Source: a candidate division CPR2 bacterium GW2011_GWC2_39_10 | GTDB lineage: Bacteria; Patescibacteriota; CPR2 | DNA length: 39,338 nt | Assembly (NCBI GenBank): GCA_000993275.1 | Contig: LBVV01000016.1 | Location: forward strand, 1 to 39,338 | Direction of reading: 5' to 3' | Shown: positions 30,855 to 39,250 of the stretch, piece by piece | Layout: every line of letters begins with the position of its first letter | How positions within the stretch are numbered: position 1 is the stretch's first letter | The notes under the pieces: generated by a model | The model's database searches: none | What the model was told of the DNA's origin: nothing | The model's input: only the letters and a program-made list of their open reading frames with translations | Program-made: the position numbers and the translations under genes

Positions 30855-32411
30855 CTAATTTTCTATTCTCGGAAACAAGGCTTCTATTTTGCCAATTTTT
30901 GTCCCCGGTTTTAAGCCGCCCCATTTTATTTCATTATAAAAATCAAAATTATTTTCGTCTATTTTTTTGATACCCAACTGCTCTCTTATTTTATTGGCCG
31001 TCTCCGGCATGAAGGGGTAAATGGCAATAGTAATCTGCCTCAAAGACTCGGCAAGATAATATAAAACCGCAAACAGTTTTTTTTCGTTGCCACTTTTGGC
31101 TATTTCCCAAGGCTTGGTTTGCTCGATATACTTATCGTTTTCGGAAATTGCTAAATTGAATACACTGTGTGATAAAACTAAATTGTAAGCATAGCCGGAC
31201 AAATTTTGCTCATATAATGCCCAAAAAGCTTCATTATTTTCCGAGAAATCTCTTTTAGAATCAAGAATCGGTCGATCTTGTTTTTCGTCTTGAGGAATAA
31301 TGCTGTCTGAATACTTTTCAATCATTTTTAAAACTCTGGAAGAAAAGTTGCCCAGGCCTTTGGCAAAATCCGCTTCATATTTTTCGGCAATTCTGCCTAA
31401 TGTTAAATCGCCATCACTGCCAAAAACCATTTCTTTTAAAAGTATATAACGGACAAAATCGGCACCGTATTTATCAACTAGTTCTAAAGGATTAATAACA
31501 TTTCCGATAGATTTACTCATTTTTTGCCCGCCGGATGTAAAATACCCGTGAACAAACATTTCTTGCGGCAATTCCTCTTTCATGGCAAGAAGCATGGAAA
31601 GCCAAATAGTAGCATGAACCCGAAAAATATCCTTAGCCATCAACTGAACATTTGGCGGCCAAAATTGTTCATACTTTTCTTTATCTTGTGGCCATCCCAA
31701 ACCGGTTAAATAATTTAAGAAGGCATCTGCCCAAACATATGTCGTATGATCCCCGTCAAAAGGCAAATCAATGCCCCAATAAACATTTTTCTTAAGCCTT
31801 GAAAATGCTATATCATTTAAGCCCTCCCGCTCTAAAAAAGAAATTATTTCATTTTTTCTCGAATCTGGCTTAATACGAACTTTATCATTCTTTATAATAT
31901 CTAATATCTGATTCTTAAATTTTGACATTTTAAAAAGATAGGCTTCCTCAAATTTTAATTCCGGTTCCGTTAGATGATCCGGACACTTACCTTCAACTAA
32001 TTCAGACCTAGTTTTATATTGCTCGCAGCCGACACAATATAATGCCTCGTATTTCCCTTTTTCAATATATCCTGCCTCGAATAATTTGGTTATAACTTCC
32101 TTAACACCTTCCACATGTTTTTCATCAACGGTTCTTATAAAATTATCGTATTTAATATTGAGTTTTTCCCAAGCCAACTTAAAACTTTCGGCTATTTCAT
32201 CAACAAATTCCTGAGGCGTTTTTTTTTGCTCCTCAGCTTTTTGCTGAATTTTTAGGCCATGCTCATCCATACCGGTAAGAAAAAACACATTATCGCCAAT
32301 AAGCCTGTGGTATCTGGCCAAAACATCTGCTGCAACCGTTGTATAAGCATGACCAATATGCGGCTGGCCGCTGGCATAATAGATCGGAGTTGTAATATAA
32401 AATTTAGACAT
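30855..32411 (-). CDS. metG: Methionyl-tRNA synthetase (short form)
   Basis: 518 residues. HIGH (18-21) in SGQPHIGHAYTT, KMSKS in GGQKMSKSIGN, and a Cys knuckle (ALYCVGCEQYKT...EGKCPDH) in the connective domain are present, followed by an anticodon-binding helical domain. The C-terminal EMAP-like tRNA-binding domain of many MetRS is absent. The ATG lies seven bases after the stop of the HAD remnant, whose tail supplies the AAGGAA-like ribosome site. Confidence 0.96.
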   Translation of the reverse strand: MSKFYITTPIYYASGQPHIGHAYTTVAADVLARYHRLIGDNVFFLTGMDEHGLKIQQKAEEQKKTPQEFVDEIAESFKLAWEKLNIKYDNFIRTVDEKHVEGVKEVITKLFEAGYIEKGKYEALYCVGCEQYKTRSELVEGKCPDHLTEPELKFEEAYLFKMSKFKNQILDIIKNDKVRIKPDSRKNEIISFLEREGLNDIAFSRLKKNVYWGIDLPFDGDHTTYVWADAFLNYLTGLGWPQDKEKYEQFWPPNVQLMAKDIFRVHATIWLSMLLAMKEELPQEMFVHGYFTSGGQKMSKSIGNVINPLELVDKYGADFVRYILLKEMVFGSDGDLTLGRIAEKYEADFAKGLGNFSSRVLKMIEKYSDSIIPQDEKQDRPILDSKRDFSENNEAFWALYEQNLSGYAYNLVLSHSVFNLAISENDKYIEQTKPWEIAKSGNEKKLFAVLYYLAESLRQITIAIYPFMPETANKIREQLGIKKIDENNFDFYNEIKWGGLKPGTKIGKIEALFPRIEN

Positions 32412-32417
32412 ATTGAA

Positions 32418-32586
32418 TTAAAATTCCTTAAGGATTTTTGGAAGCTCCTTAAGAGATTTTAACATAAACTTCTCACCTAGACCAGCTTGTAAAAAATCAT
32501 CTTTTGAATATCCCTGTCAAAACTGCAACAAAAGAAATGTTTGCACCAGAGGCTGCCTGGTAATCGAAAATTACCGCTTTAATCAT
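32418..32586 (-). pseudogene. Internally deleted HAD-phosphatase gene, with a frameshift
   Basis: The ATG overlaps the rsmI stop (ATGA, 32583-32586) and the frame starts MIKAVIFDY, the typical HAD N-terminus. It then jumps to QAASGANISFVAVLTGIF, which fits the motif IV region of phosphoglycolate-phosphatase-like HADs. The first frame stops at 32497-32499. Removing one A from the AAAA run (32502-32505) continues in frame as KDDFLQAGLG...SLKELPKILKEF to a TAA at 32418-32420. Roughly 150 or more central codons of a normal HAD are missing. So the start and end of the gene survive and the middle is lost. Confidence 0.7.
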
Positions 32587-33254
32587 TTTTTTGATCCCTC
32601 CACCACCACCGCAAACTCCCCCTTTTCCTTAACCTGACTTGATAATTCTAAAAGGCCGCCCCTTAAAATTTCTTCAAATTTTTTTGTAGCCTCTCTTAAA
32701 ACTACCACTTTTCGGTCGCTTCCTAAATAATCCGCAAGCTCTGATAATGTTTTCCTAATCCGATGCGGGGATTCGTAAAAAACGATTGTTCTTTTTTCTT
32801 CCTTTAAGCCATTAAACAACGTTTGCCGGCCTTTCTTTTTTGGTAAAAAACCCAAAAATACAAATTGATCCGTATTAAAACCGGAAACTGATAAAGCTGC
32901 AATAACAGCCGAAGGCCCGGGTATTGGTATAATTTCTGTTTCCGGCAGTTCTTTTAATATTTGAGAAATCAAATATTGTCCGGGATCTGATATCCCGGGA
33001 GTTCCAGCATCGGAAACCAAAGCCAAATCCTGTTCTTCCCTTAGCAGACTTATAAACTTATCCAACTTAGTAACCTTAGTGTGTTGATGATAACTTACCG
33101 TGGGAGTCTCAATTTTGTAATGATTTAAAAGTATTTTAGTATGCCGGGTATCTTCGGCCAAAATTAAATCAACTTCCTTTAAAACACTAATCGCTCTATA
33201 AGTCATATCCTCTAAGTTGCCAATTGGCGTCGCCACAATAAAAAGTTTACTCAT
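32583..33254 (-). CDS. rsmI: 16S rRNA (cytidine1402-2'-O)-methyltransferase RsmI
   Basis: 223 residues, a tetrapyrrole-methylase-fold enzyme. FIVATPIGNLEDMTYRAI, LILAEDTRHTKILLNHY, ALVSDAGTPGISDPG, IPIPGPSAVIAALSVSGF and VFYESPHRI are all diagnostic. The C-terminal domain of longer RsmI is shortened. It methylates C1402 in the ribosomal P site; rsmA in the same gene group also modifies 16S rRNA. Confidence 0.96.
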   Translation of the reverse strand: MSKLFIVATPIGNLEDMTYRAISVLKEVDLILAEDTRHTKILLNHYKIETPTVSYHQHTKVTKLDKFISLLREEQDLALVSDAGTPGISDPGQYLISQILKELPETEIIPIPGPSAVIAALSVSGFNTDQFVFLGFLPKKKGRQTLFNGLKEEKRTIVFYESPHRIRKTLSELADYLGSDRKVVVLREATKKFEEILRGGLLELSSQVKEKGEFAVVVEGSKK

Positions 33255-33260
33255 AATCCC

Positions 33261-33689
33261 TTATTTCTTCTTGTCAGCCGTCTTTTCATCCCTAATAATA
33301 TGTCTTATGTGAAAAACAAATAATGGAACTCCAATAATCAGCATGGAAAAACCAAAATTTAATTGACTGTAAAGCGGGTCGTAAACATTCATTTTTTGAT
33401 TTTTTACTGTATCCTGCCAATTTTTGTAATCTTTAAGCCAAGCTTCTATAGCTTCTTTATCAGCTTTTGATAAATCCTCTCTTAAGGTTAAGTCGCTAAC
33501 AGCCTTTGTATCATTTAATGGAAGCGGTGGAATACCGGCCATTTCTACTTGACTCTGAGGGCCTTGTTTAAAAACATATTTAGTCATTGCGCCATTTATT
33601 ATGGCAAAAGATCCAATAACAATCATCAAGAGCGCGCCTAATGAAGCAAACGAATAATAAATCCCTTTCGGACTTAAGTCTTTAAACAT
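33261..33689 (-). CDS. Small protein with two membrane helices, unknown
   Basis: 142 residues. Helix 1 (YYSFASLGALLMIVIGSFAIINGAM) and helix 2 (LNFGFSMLIIGVPLFVFHIRHII) flank a ~65-residue loop rich in charged residues (SKADKEAIEAWLKDYKNWQDTVKNQ), with a basic C-terminus. No family is recognised; similar two-helix proteins are common in small-genome bacteria. It lies six bases before rsmI and is clearly cotranscribed. Confidence 0.7.
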   Translation of the reverse strand: MFKDLSPKGIYYSFASLGALLMIVIGSFAIINGAMTKYVFKQGPQSQVEMAGIPPLPLNDTKAVSDLTLREDLSKADKEAIEAWLKDYKNWQDTVKNQKMNVYDPLYSQLNFGFSMLIIGVPLFVFHIRHIIRDEKTADKKK

Positions 33690-33704
33690 TTTCTGTTCTC
33701 CTAT

Positions 33705-33977
33705 TTAAATTATTTGAAAATCTTCGAACTCGGAGATTGCTTCGCTTTCGGTAGTATCAACATCCGCAACTTCAGCCATCGGGCTACCTTCCCATGCCCA
33801 ATCTACAAAATCTTTTAGGGCATCACTTTCGCCTTCAACTGAAATTGATACATCGCCGTTTGCCTCGTTTCTTATCCGGCCGGTTAATTTCAAATCTCTA
33901 GCTTTTTTTGAAGCATGATGTCTGTAAAAGACACCCCGAACATCCCCCTTAACAAGTAAGTGAAGACGCTTTACCAC
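33705..33977 (-). CDS. acyP: Acylphosphatase
   Basis: 90 residues, normal family length. The phosphate-binding signature GDVRGVFYRHHA carries the catalytic Arg, and GRIRNEANGDVSISVEG carries the catalytic Asn. It hydrolyses acyl phosphates such as carbamoyl phosphate or 1,3-bisphosphoglycerate. It starts with a GTG (33975-33977), one base after the rsmA stop. Confidence 0.95.
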   Translation of the reverse strand: MVKRLHLLVKGDVRGVFYRHHASKKARDLKLTGRIRNEANGDVSISVEGESDALKDFVDWAWEGSPMAEVADVDTTESEAISEFEDFQII

Positions 33978-33978
33978 T

Positions 33979-34803
33979 TTAAGTTTCTCCTCTTATTATA
34001 TTATATAAACTTAACCAGTCGTCTAAACTCAGCTCTTCCGCCCTGGCATCGATGCCAATTCCCGATTCCCCTAATATCTTTATAGTTTCTTCTTTCGAAA
34101 TTTGCAAGCCCCCCGTTAGGGAATTTACTAATTTTTTTCTTCTTTCGCCAAAACCGGCCTTTACAACTCGAAAGAAATCTTTTTCCTTGCCATTAAGCGG
34201 CAAGTTTTGATTTACGTCAATATTAATGATAGCTGAATCGACTTTTGGCGGCGGCCAAAAGGATCTTGCCGGAACAATATCAATTATTTTTGGCTTTCCG
34301 TAATATTGAATTGCAACCGCCAGTACGCTATTCGGCGGCGAAGAAACCATTCTTTCGGCTACTTCTTTTTGAATAAGCAGAGTCATGGATTCCGGTTTAT
34401 TCTTAGCTTCTAAAAAATTTCGAATTATTGGTGACGTAATATAATACGGCAAATTTGCTACAACCTTATAATTTTTGGGCAATGTGGCGGTATTAAATTT
34501 CAAAATATGTTCATTTTTGACAATCATTTTTTTAGAACTAATGCTAGAACTTAACAATTCCGCCATTTTTGGATCAAATTCAACCGCAACAACCTGGCCG
34601 GCATGCTTTAAAAGCTCGCGAGTTAGAACACCAAGACCGGGCCCAATTTCCAAAATAGTATCTTCGGAAGAAATATTTGCAGTCTCAATAATATTTGCTA
34701 AAGCTTTTTCGTCAATTAAAAAATGCTGGCCAAGGGATTTTCTGGCCCACATTCCGTGAGATATTAGAAGTTGTTTTATTTCTCTGGGATTCTGGAGATT
34801 CAT
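33979..34803 (-). CDS. rsmA: 16S rRNA dimethyladenosine transferase RsmA (KsgA)
   Basis: 274 residues. KSLGQHFLIDEKALANII, the SAM site ILEIGPGLGVLTREL, VAVEFDPKM, and the catalytic NLPYYITSPII are all present, with a helical C-terminal domain (FGERRKKLVNSL). It dimethylates two adjacent adenines in helix 45 of 16S rRNA. The repaired reading of the upstream G5 gene ends one base before this ATG. Confidence 0.97.
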   Translation of the reverse strand: MNLQNPREIKQLLISHGMWARKSLGQHFLIDEKALANIIETANISSEDTILEIGPGLGVLTRELLKHAGQVVAVEFDPKMAELLSSSISSKKMIVKNEHILKFNTATLPKNYKVVANLPYYITSPIIRNFLEAKNKPESMTLLIQKEVAERMVSSPPNSVLAVAIQYYGKPKIIDIVPARSFWPPPKVDSAIINIDVNQNLPLNGKEKDFFRVVKAGFGERRKKLVNSLTGGLQISKEETIKILGESGIGIDARAEELSLDDWLSLYNIIRGET

Positions 34804-34804
34804 T

Positions 34805-36003
34805 TTATCTTAAACCGCACACCCTTGCCGTATTGGGCCATGGTTTCCACGGATCCGAACTTCCATTACTAATAGCCGTACTTACTCTTGCTGCTGTTGC
34901 ATATATTTGGGCTTCGGGATCAAACTTATTTCTGCCCCCATAACCGGATATTTGCGACCATTTGTAAACGTACCTTCGCCAGCCTTCCACCAGCCACCGC
35001 TTTCTCTTACCATGACACAAAACATTGCGGAAGGATCTATGCCATATTTTTGTCCGGCAGCTACTAACAGGTTCCAATAATCACCGGGATTTGGCGGTTT
35101 GGTTCCGCGTTTAATTACCCTTGCTTTAGACTCTAAAATTATTTTTTCTTCGATTAAAGTTTCGGAGGCAACTAAGCCATTTTCGAATACCACCTTATAG
35201 GTCTGCTCTTTTTGACCGTCACTGCCTTCGTCAATAATCTGCTCAATGCCCTTAGTTACATTGAAATCATTTTGGTAAGACGTTGGCCTGGTAATTGAAA
35301 CGGTTTTTTTCACTACACTTTCGGCTACTCTTATAACCTCAATTCTAGTGCCGTTAGTTATGACGGAGTCAAGTGACGGACTTGTTTTATCTCTGTCTCC
35401 GACAACAATCTTTTTTTCATCTAAAAGCTCTTTGACCGTTCTTGACCAAGACTTGAAAGTAATGGTGGAATTATCAACAAAAACTTCCATTCGCGGCGCT
35501 CTTCTAATTTGAATTTTTTGACCAAGCCAATTTTCGCCGCCTACATCCATAATCAAAGAATTATCAACAATATCTTCTTCGGAGATTGCAATATTATGCT
35601 GGGCTAAAATCTGTTTTGGATCATCGTAACCTGAAAAGGTTTTAAGAGAAGTATTTTCGTCCGCTATTAAAACAGGAACCGCCCGATCTACATTAATAGA
35701 AATTGCAGCTCCATTTAATTTGGTGTCTAGTTTAGGACTAATGGCGTCCCACTGGCCAATACTCACTTTAGATAACGACAAAGCGCTTCGGACGTCTCCC
35801 GCCTGAAGTCTTTCTGTTGTTGTTTGGCCATCAACATTAATTGTTACGGCCGTTACCGGACCTGTAACAATTATTTCATTTGATGAAACTAAGCTTCCTG
35901 AAACACTGGCAGGAATTAACACAAACGTTGCTAAGGCTGACGAAATTTTCTTGGTAGCAGATATCAGCCATTGTTTATTAAACTGTAAAATGGATTCCTC
36001 CAA
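34805..36003 (-). pseudogene. G5/DUF348 cell-wall protein with lysozyme-like C-terminus, frameshifted
   Basis: The first frame (36003 to 34882) has an N-terminal membrane/signal helix and two DUF348-like repeats (EIIVTGPVTAVTINVDGQTT; RMEVFVDNSTITFKSWSRTV). A G5 domain follows (SITRPTSYQNDFNVTKGIEQIIDEGS...) and the start of an Rpf/lysozyme-like domain (YGIDPSAMFCVMVRESGG). At GTTATGGGGGCAG it goes off into KPKYMQQQQE and stops. Adding one base in the five-G run (34935-34939) restores GGRNKFDPEAQIYATAAR...WPNTARVCG, the expected end, with a stop one base before rsmA. This is a YabE/Rpf-type peptidoglycan hydrolase, either truncated or with a sequencing indel. Confidence 0.85.
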
Positions 36004-36043
36004 TTTAACAATAAAGATTTTTTGTTTTTTATTTTACTTCCCT

Positions 36044-36072
36044 ATTTTAGTCGAGGTTCGGGTGTCTGTCAA
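36044..36072 (-). promoter_or_regulatory. Promoter of the G5 protein-rsmA operon
   Basis: On the minus strand: perfect TTGACA (36067-36072), 17-bp spacer, TAAAAT (36044-36049). A GGAGGA ribosome site precedes the ATG. Confidence 0.85.
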
Positions 36073-36128
36073 GTCGCCGTATTTTGGCTTAAATAAGCCA
36101 TTATCAAATGACTTAATAAATAGGTCAT

Positions 36129-38228
36129 TTAATTAATTTTTTCCACAGGAGCAAAAACAGACGACAATCTTTTCAAGCCAAAACTATCAAATAAAACGTC
36201 AATTTCTTCCCCATTGACACCAACAACCAAACCGGTTCCAAATTTGGCGTGGCGGATTTTGTCCCCCGCTTTTATATCAAAGCTTGGTTCTTTTAACTCA
36301 ACTGTTCGTGTAGTAAAATCTGTCATCAAGTGAGAGGGGACATCATTAATAAATCGGGAAGGCGGATTGGATGAGATGCCTCCGTACAACATTCTGTTTG
36401 ACGCATATACTAGATATAAGCGTTTTCTGGCTCTGGTCATAGCTACATAACAAAGCCTTCTTTCTTCCTCCATTTCTTCTTCACTAAATGAACTTCTTGA
36501 ATGCGGGAAGATCCCTTCTTCAAGACCAACCATAAACACCACCGGAAATTCCAAACCTTTAGCTGAATGCATTGTCATTAATGTAATTGACTTTGATTCA
36601 TCCGAATAATTATCGATGTCACTTAAAAGCGATATTTGCTCTAAGAATTCGCCCAAACCAAGGCCGGAAGACGCCTCTTCAAATTCCCTAGCCACCGAAA
36701 TTAACTCCTCCAAGTTTTCGACACGGCTATCGCCCTCAACCGAACCATCATCGTAGTAACTTTTAAGCCCTGATTTTATAATAACTTTTTCGATGAAATC
36801 GGCGACACCCAAAACATTTGACAGTGAAACAAGCTGCTTCGCCATGTTCCCAAACTCCGAAAAACCTTTTTTCATTTTATCCTGAAGATTTGTATCCTCA
36901 ACCCGGCTCAAGGCATCCATAAGTGATAAATTGTTGTTTCTTGCAAAATTTTCAAATACCTCCAAACTTTTCGCCCCGATTCCTCGTGCGGGTAAATTTA
37001 TTATTCTTTTAAACGAAACCCAATCGGTGCCGGAATATATAAATTTTAAGTATGAAAGCAAATCCTTAATTTCCCTTCTCTCGTAAAAGCGAACGCCGCC
37101 GATAATTTTATAGGGTATATTGAATTTCAATAATTCTTCTTCCAAACTCCTGGATTGGGCATTTGTTCTGTATAGAATGGCGATGTCGCTTAAACCATAA
37201 CCTTGTTTTTCAAGCCGACCGGCCTCCGCAATTATAAACTGCCCCTCTTCTTTTTCGTTAAACGCCTCATATAATATCACCGGCAAACCGGATTCATTAT
37301 CAGTCCATAATTTTTTGTCTGTTCTTTCAATATTTTTTGCAATAACGTTATGCGCCGCTTCTAAAATATTTTTTGTCGAACGGTAATTTTGTTCCAGCTT
37401 GATAATTTTCGCATCCGGATAATCCTTATGAAAATCCAAAATATTGCGGTAATTAGCCCCTCTCCAAGAATAAATCGATTGCCAGTCGTCCCCTACTACG
37501 CAAATATTTTTATGTTTAGCTGATAATTTTTTACAAAATAGGTACTGCACATGATTAGTGTCTTGGTATTCGTCAACTAAAATATAGTGGAATTGATTTT
37601 GATACTTTTCTAAAACTTCCGGAAATTTATTAAAAATTTCAACTGTTTTTAAAAGCAGGTCATCAAAATCTAGCGCATTACTTTCTTTAAGGCGCTTATC
37701 ATATTCATAGTAAATTTTGGTAACTATTTCCTGAAAATGTCCGACCGCCAAATTAGCGTACTCCGCCGCTCCGACCATTTCACTTTTTGCCGAGGAAATT
37801 GCCCCCAAAACCGCCCTCGGATTAAATTGCTTCGGATCAATATTTAGATATTTCATACTCTCTTTTATAACCTGAAGCTGATCGGAGCCATCCGAAATCA
37901 AGAAACGCTGGTTATAACCTAAAAGCTCGATCTCTTTTCTTAATATCTTCACGCAAACCGAATGAAAAGTTCCGGAAAAAGGAAAATCGTAAGTCGACCC
38001 AAGAAGCTTTTGAATTCTTATTTTCATCTCTTTAGCTGCCTTGTTGGTAAAAGTTACCGCCAAAATATTAAAAGGACTCACCTTCTCATGCTCTACTAGA
38101 TAGGCAATTCTGTGAGTTAAAGCTTTTGTTTTGCCGGAACCGGCACCCGCCAAAATTAAAACCGGTCCTTTAGTGGCAAGAACCGCTTCTTTTTGCGCAG
38201 AGTTTAAACTAGATAGAATATCCGACAT
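36129..38228 (-). CDS. pcrA: ATP-dependent DNA helicase PcrA/UvrD
   Basis: 699 residues, superfamily 1. Q-motif LNSAQKEAV, Walker A AGAGSGKT (~27-34), TFTNKAAKEMK (Ia), LVDEYQDTN (II), GDDWQSIYSWRGA (III), LEQNYRST (IV), GLEFPVVFMVGLEEGIFPH (V) and EERRLCYVAMTRARKRL (VI) are present. The C-terminal part (DKIRHAKFGTGLVVGV) is the Tudor-like domain of PcrA/UvrD that contacts RNA polymerase. It acts in repair and in transcription-replication conflicts. TATAAT lies nine bases before the ATG, so its leader is at most a few bases. Confidence 0.96.
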   Translation of the reverse strand: MSDILSSLNSAQKEAVLATKGPVLILAGAGSGKTKALTHRIAYLVEHEKVSPFNILAVTFTNKAAKEMKIRIQKLLGSTYDFPFSGTFHSVCVKILRKEIELLGYNQRFLISDGSDQLQVIKESMKYLNIDPKQFNPRAVLGAISSAKSEMVGAAEYANLAVGHFQEIVTKIYYEYDKRLKESNALDFDDLLLKTVEIFNKFPEVLEKYQNQFHYILVDEYQDTNHVQYLFCKKLSAKHKNICVVGDDWQSIYSWRGANYRNILDFHKDYPDAKIIKLEQNYRSTKNILEAAHNVIAKNIERTDKKLWTDNESGLPVILYEAFNEKEEGQFIIAEAGRLEKQGYGLSDIAILYRTNAQSRSLEEELLKFNIPYKIIGGVRFYERREIKDLLSYLKFIYSGTDWVSFKRIINLPARGIGAKSLEVFENFARNNNLSLMDALSRVEDTNLQDKMKKGFSEFGNMAKQLVSLSNVLGVADFIEKVIIKSGLKSYYDDGSVEGDSRVENLEELISVAREFEEASSGLGLGEFLEQISLLSDIDNYSDESKSITLMTMHSAKGLEFPVVFMVGLEEGIFPHSRSSFSEEEMEEERRLCYVAMTRARKRLYLVYASNRMLYGGISSNPPSRFINDVPSHLMTDFTTRTVELKEPSFDIKAGDKIRHAKFGTGLVVGVNGEEIDVLFDSFGLKRLSSVFAPVEKIN

Positions 38229-38253
38229 ACAACAATGATTATATCAAATTTAT

Positions 38254-38300
38254 AAAAAAACCGCACAATCTTTTTGGTTTACCCTAAAAATTGTGCGGCT
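38254..38300 (-). terminator. Terminator before pcrA
   Basis: CCGCACAA (38261-38268) pairs with TTGTGCGG (38291-38298), extended by TTTTT/AAAAA; on the minus strand TTTTTTT follows. It ends the transcript of the synthase-like gene. Confidence 0.85.
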
Positions 38301-38356
38301 TCACATAGACAATTGCTCACTCAGATTTTTACGCTCACTACTTATTATGTTTAAGA

Positions 38357-39016
38357 CTACCTGACAAGTAAAAACCTAGACGAAAGATAAGCAAATCTCG
38401 TGCTTATAAGAAATACAAAAAACCCGTATCTGTTTCTGGCGCTAACAAGCAGTTTAAAAGCATATGGCAAGAGCTTGAAGCCTTCGACGGTTATTTTTCT
38501 CTGCCAGCGTTTTTTGCCTTTTTCATCCGCAGCAGGGCAATTCAAATATCCCGCCTTTAGATCTATTTCTAAATCGCATGCTGTGTCAAACAAAACGCCC
38601 GCCCAATAGACATTAGCTATTGTTTTGTCGCTAGCAGTTTTAAAAATGCCTGTTAGTTCTGCTATGAGCAACCCCTGTCTTTTGTAATTTTCTTCCAGCC
38701 TCTCAAACTCAACAGCGATTCCGCAACGCATTGCGTCAAAAGCTAATGTCTCTATAATCTCAAGGAGCATTATCTTTTCCTGCAATGTGATATCAACCTG
38801 ATTATATATCTGGTGTTTATCAGCCATAAGCAAATTCTTTTCCTGTTCCAGAAATTCAAGCCTTTCTTCTCTGGATTTACCCATGTCATCAATAGTATTA
38901 TCTAAAAATCGCACGTAACTATAAAGGTTAGCAATTTTTTTTGGCACCATTTTCATAAGTAAACTCCAAAGAAATATGTTTTGCCACTCATCAAAAGCTC
39001 GAAGGCTAAATCGCAT
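38357..39016 (-). CDS. Squalene/phytoene-synthase-like protein, short
   Basis: 219 residues, all helical. The N-terminal half has the trans-isoprenyl diphosphate synthase style motif YSYVRFLDNTIDD, comparable to YxxxRxxDDxxDE. The second half has VLFDTACDLEIDLKAGYLNCP, comparable to the second Asp-rich motif and the GRxYLP end. Both Asp-rich sites are altered and the protein is about 70 residues shorter than usual. It may be an inactive or new-substrate relative. A strong AGGAGG precedes the ATG. No other isoprenoid gene is in the window. Confidence 0.6.
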   Translation of the reverse strand: MRFSLRAFDEWQNIFLWSLLMKMVPKKIANLYSYVRFLDNTIDDMGKSREERLEFLEQEKNLLMADKHQIYNQVDITLQEKIMLLEIIETLAFDAMRCGIAVEFERLEENYKRQGLLIAELTGIFKTASDKTIANVYWAGVLFDTACDLEIDLKAGYLNCPAADEKGKKRWQRKITVEGFKLLPYAFKLLVSARNRYGFFVFLISTRFAYLSSRFLLVR

Positions 39017-39078
39017 GTCTTCTCCTCCTTTTTCTGCTTATAAATTGTCAATATTCCGTCATTTTTCTAGATTTGGAT

Positions 39079-39107
39079 ATTTTAACACAATTCTCTCAAA
39101 ATAGCAA
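39079..39107 (-). promoter_or_regulatory. Promoter of the synthase-like gene
   Basis: On the minus strand: TTGCTA (39102-39107), 17-bp spacer, TAAAAT (39079-39084). Confidence 0.65.
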
Positions 39108-39125
39108 TGGTTCGAACTGTATCTA

Positions 39126-39151
39126 CTCACAACCCTGCATTTTATGTTCGC
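39126..39151. repeat. Short relative of the REP/MITE-like element
   Basis: CTCACAACCCTGC (39126-39138), a few bases, then TTCGCA. The same ends bound the element at 17288-17382, so this may be a deletion derivative. Confidence 0.35.
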
Positions 39152-39170
39152 ATATTATATTAAACTATCT

Positions 39171-39250
39171 ATGTCATCCCAAACTTGATTTGGGATCCAC
39201 TTGTTCGGTTAAATATCGAGCTTTCTGGATTCCGGATCAAGTCCAGAATG
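39171..39250. repeat. REP-like dispersed repeat pair
   Basis: ATCCCAAA/TTTGGGAT form one hairpin (39176-39196) and TTCTGGA/TCCAGAA another (about 39220-39248). Related to 8592-8643. The rest of 39017-39338 holds the promoter above and a CTTCCAA/TTGGAAG hairpin near 39294-39315; no gene is certain. A 19-codon frame running off the window end (39279-39338, minus) could be a gene end. Confidence 0.6.
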
